A DNA stretch of 15,781 nucleotides from Opitutaceae bacterium. GTDB lineage: Bacteria > Verrucomicrobiota > Verrucomicrobiia > Opitutales > Opitutaceae. The notes beneath the pieces were generated by a model, which was not told the DNA's origin, ran no database searches, and saw only the letters and a list, made by a program, of their open reading frames with translations. The stretch covers positions 1-15,781 of the forward strand of contig RGAX01000051.1 of NCBI GenBank assembly GCA_009919985.1, given 5' to 3'. Shown piece by piece: positions 13,705-15,781 of the stretch (the stretch's first letter is position 1; each line of letters opens with the position of its first letter). The translations under genes were made by a program, and so were the position numbers.

Positions 13705-15078
13705 ATGGCCATCCAGCTTTACGATTCTCTCGAACGCCGCCTCAAAACGATCACTCCGTCGCAGCCCGACGGCGTCATCCGCTTCTACAATTGCGGACCC
13801 ACCGTTTACGCCCCGGCGCACATCGGCAATTTTCGCACCTTCGTCGTCAACGACGTGATCCGCCGCTTGCTCGATCTCGAGTTCGGCGCCGATAAAGTAA
13901 AACACGTCCGCAACCTTACCGACGTTGATGATAAAACCATCCGCCGAGCCCGCGAGGAAGCTCGACCCCTTGCCGAGGTCACCAAGCAATGGACCAATAA
14001 GTTTCACGCGGATTGCGCCGCGCTGAACTGCCTACCGCCCCACGTCGAACCCACCGCCACCGGCTACATCCGAGAGCAAGTCGACATGATCGACGTACTC
14101 ATGCGCAAAGGTAACGCCTACCGCGCAGCCGACGGCTCGGTGTATTTCAAAGTCTCCTCCTTCGAAGACTACGGCCGCCTCTCCCGCGTTAAAGAACGCG
14201 AACTTCAAGTCGGCTCTGCCCTCGCCGGCAAAGTCACTGCCGCCGATGCCGACGAAAAGGAAGACGTGAGCGATTTCGCTCTTTGGAAAGCTCACAAACC
14301 CGACGACGGAGCCAACGCCTGGGATAGCCCCTGGGGCCGAGGCCGTCCCGGGTGGCATATCGAATGCAGCGCCATGAGCAAAGCGCTCCTCGGAGAAACC
14401 ATTGACCTTCACACGGGAGGCGTGGACCTCCTCTTCCCGCACCACGAAAACGAGATCGCCCAAAGCCAATGCTGCAACGGCACGACTTTTTCCCGCCATT
14501 GGTATCACAGCGAACACCTACTCGTGGACGGCAAGAAGATGAGTAAGAGCCTCGGTAATCTCTACACCCTCGACGACCTCATTGCAAAAGGGTTCACCCC
14601 GATGGCGCTTCGCTACGCTCTACTCATGGGCCACCCACGCAAGCAGCTCAATTTTATGTTGGATTCGCTGCGCGCCGCCGAGAGCGCGATGACAACACTG
14701 CATACCTTTTGGCAGTCGATCCCGGATAACGTGGGTCGCTCCGATGACTGTGATTCCATCTTCGCCGCGCTTCACGACGATCTCAACACCCCCGGTGCCC
14801 TTGGCGCGCTCTTTACAATCGTAAAACGGGGCCCGACTAATATATCGAAAATCGCATTCGAAAAAGCGCTCTACGCGCTTGGACTCAAACCTACGGCACC
14901 TCACGCCTCCAAAGTTGAAGTCCCCGTCGCCATCACCACCCTAGCCGAAAAACGCTGGGCCGCTAAACAAGCTAAAGACTTCGCCGCCGCCGATACGCTC
15001 CGCCAAGAACTCGCCGCCGCCGGCTGGTCCATGCTCGATAGCAAAACTGACTACAAACTCGAACCGCTCAAAAAATAA
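13705..15078 (+). CDS. cysS: Cysteinyl-tRNA synthetase
   Basis: Class I synthetase charging tRNA-Cys. The 457 residues match the family length. The signature HIGN is at 39-42 and KMSKS at 278-282. The zinc site that selects cysteine is complete: C30 in NCGPTVY, C221 in WHIECSAMS, H246 and E250 in FPHHENE. The C-terminal anticodon region includes the expected RWAAKQAKDFAAADTLR at 417-433. The start has no SD site but a pyrimidine-rich tract (ccccttttctctttctctgttc) directly before ATG; a GATAAT at 13677-13682 could be a -10 box, without a clear -35. thrS follows after nine bases, so the two synthetases form a pair. Confidence 0.97.
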   Translation: MAIQLYDSLERRLKTITPSQPDGVIRFYNCGPTVYAPAHIGNFRTFVVNDVIRRLLDLEFGADKVKHVRNLTDVDDKTIRRAREEARPLAEVTKQWTNKFHADCAALNCLPPHVEPTATGYIREQVDMIDVLMRKGNAYRAADGSVYFKVSSFEDYGRLSRVKERELQVGSALAGKVTAADADEKEDVSDFALWKAHKPDDGANAWDSPWGRGRPGWHIECSAMSKALLGETIDLHTGGVDLLFPHHENEIAQSQCCNGTTFSRHWYHSEHLLVDGKKMSKSLGNLYTLDDLIAKGFTPMALRYALLMGHPRKQLNFMLDSLRAAESAMTTLHTFWQSIPDNVGRSDDCDSIFAALHDDLNTPGALGALFTIVKRGPTNISKIAFEKALYALGLKPTAPHASKVEVPVAITTLAEKRWAAKQAKDFAAADTLRQELAAAGWSMLDSKTDYKLEPLKK

Positions 15079-15087
15079 TTTCCGCCC

Positions 15088-15781
15088 ATGTCCCACGTCA
15101 TGTCCCCCCTCGAAGAACTCCGCCACTCAGCTTCGCACATCCTCGCGACCGCCGTACTCCGTCTTTTCCCCGAAGCAAAACTCGACATCGGCCCGCCCAC
15201 CGACACCGGCTTCTACTACGACTTCGACCTCGACCATAAATTCACCGCCGACGACCTCATTAAAATTGAGGCCGAGATGAAAAAAGTCGCCGGCGAAAAC
15301 CAGCCTTTTTACCGCAAGGAGCTCTCCCGCGAAGAAGCTATCGAGCTTATCAAATCCCGCGGCCAGGAACGCTATAAACTCGGCCGCCTAGCAGACATTC
15401 CCGCCGACGAAAAAATCTCGTTCTACCAAAACGGCGATTTCATGGATCTGTGTGCCGGCACTCACGTACGCTACTCTTCAAAACTAAAAGCCTTCAAACT
15501 TCTCTCCATCGCCGGCGCCTATCATCGCGGCGACGAGAAGAACAAACAGCTCCAACGCATCTACGGCACCGCCTTCCCCACGCGCGAAGAACTCGACCAA
15601 TACCTCGAGCGCCAAGAGCAGGCCAAGGCTCGCGACCACCGCAAACTCGGTCGCGACCTGAAACTTTTCCACATCGACGAAGACGTCGGCCAGGGCCTCA
15701 TCCTGTGGACGCCCAACGGCTCCATTATCCGTCAAGAATTGCAGGACTTTATCGGCGGCGAGCTCCGCAAACAGGGCTACT
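15088..15781 (+). CDS. thrS: Threonyl-tRNA synthetase lacking the TGS domain, 5' part (runs off the right edge)
   Basis: Class II synthetase charging tRNA-Thr; 231 codons are visible and the frame is open to the edge. The protein starts (MSHVMSPLEELRHSASHILA) directly at the editing (SAD) domain: the about 60-residue N-terminal TGS domain of standard bacterial ThrRS is absent, and cysS ends nine bases upstream, so there is no room for it. The editing-site residues are intact: H13 and H17 in HSASH, C122 and H126 in DLCAGTH, plus GPPTDTGFYYDF at 35-46 and GDEKNKQLQRIYGTAFP at 148-164. The catalytic core with motifs 1-3 begins at about residue 195 and lies mostly outside. ATG at 15100 (fifth codon) is an alternative start. 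No SD site. Confidence 0.94.
   Translation, partial: MSHVMSPLEELRHSASHILATAVLRLFPEAKLDIGPPTDTGFYYDFDLDHKFTADDLIKIEAEMKKVAGENQPFYRKELSREEAIELIKSRGQERYKLGRLADIPADEKISFYQNGDFMDLCAGTHVRYSSKLKAFKLLSIAGAYHRGDEKNKQLQRIYGTAFPTREELDQYLERQEQAKARDHRKLGRDLKLFHIDEDVGQGLILWTPNGSIIRQELQDFIGGELRKQGY

Noticed and set aside
1..15781. CRISPR array, defence island, biosynthetic cluster or other multi-gene novel system
   Set aside because: No spaced direct repeats, no cas, restriction, toxin-antitoxin or retron-like genes are visible; most of the window is core metabolism and translation.

Overview
The window is about 15.8 kb of GC-rich bacterial DNA (well above 60% GC by eye) with a strong preference for C-ending codons. 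Gene content and style point to a member of the Verrucomicrobiota, most likely Opitutaceae-like: a PQQ-blade/Ig-like protein with tandem C-terminal modules of the kind common there, two conserved-looking proteins of unknown function, and an almost complete absence of Shine-Dalgarno sites. This placement is inference from the sequence, not a database result.

Layout. The left edge (1-217, minus) carries the 5' part of an unrecognised gene whose codon choice and clear AGGAG site differ from everything else. It faces away from a 5'-truncated surface-type protein (273-1496), so a rearrangement or insertion junction probably lies around 220-290. Then follow, on the plus strand, pyrR-pyrB-pyrC (1568-4415, pyrimidine regulation and the second and third steps of UMP synthesis), a CPBP-family membrane protease-like gene, thiL and tsaE (4527-6746, the last three overlapping). 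A hairpin at 6754-6778 terminates the convergent minus-strand gene, a 635-residue RG-rich and Ala/Pro-rich protein of unknown function (8730-6823). Upstream of it on the same strand is tRNA-Leu(GAG) (8885-8969).

The right half holds cysE (plus), pyrD (minus, class 2 dihydroorotate dehydrogenase), a divergent gene for a 272-residue protein with a long acidic tail followed by a strong terminator, then hemB plus a small two-helix membrane protein on the minus strand, and finally the plus-strand pair cysS-thrS. The thrS gene runs off the right edge and encodes a threonyl-tRNA synthetase without the usual N-terminal TGS domain.

Functionally this is mainly core metabolism: pyrimidine synthesis (pyrR, pyrB, pyrC, pyrD), thiamine diphosphate, tRNA modification (tsaE), cysteine synthesis, haem synthesis, and tRNA charging. 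I see no CRISPR array, no recognisable defence or secretion system and no complete mobile element. The items most worth a second look are the left-edge junction, the RG-rich protein with its structured leader, the acidic-tail protein, the SD-less starts with a strongly preferred C at -1, and the TGS-less ThrRS.
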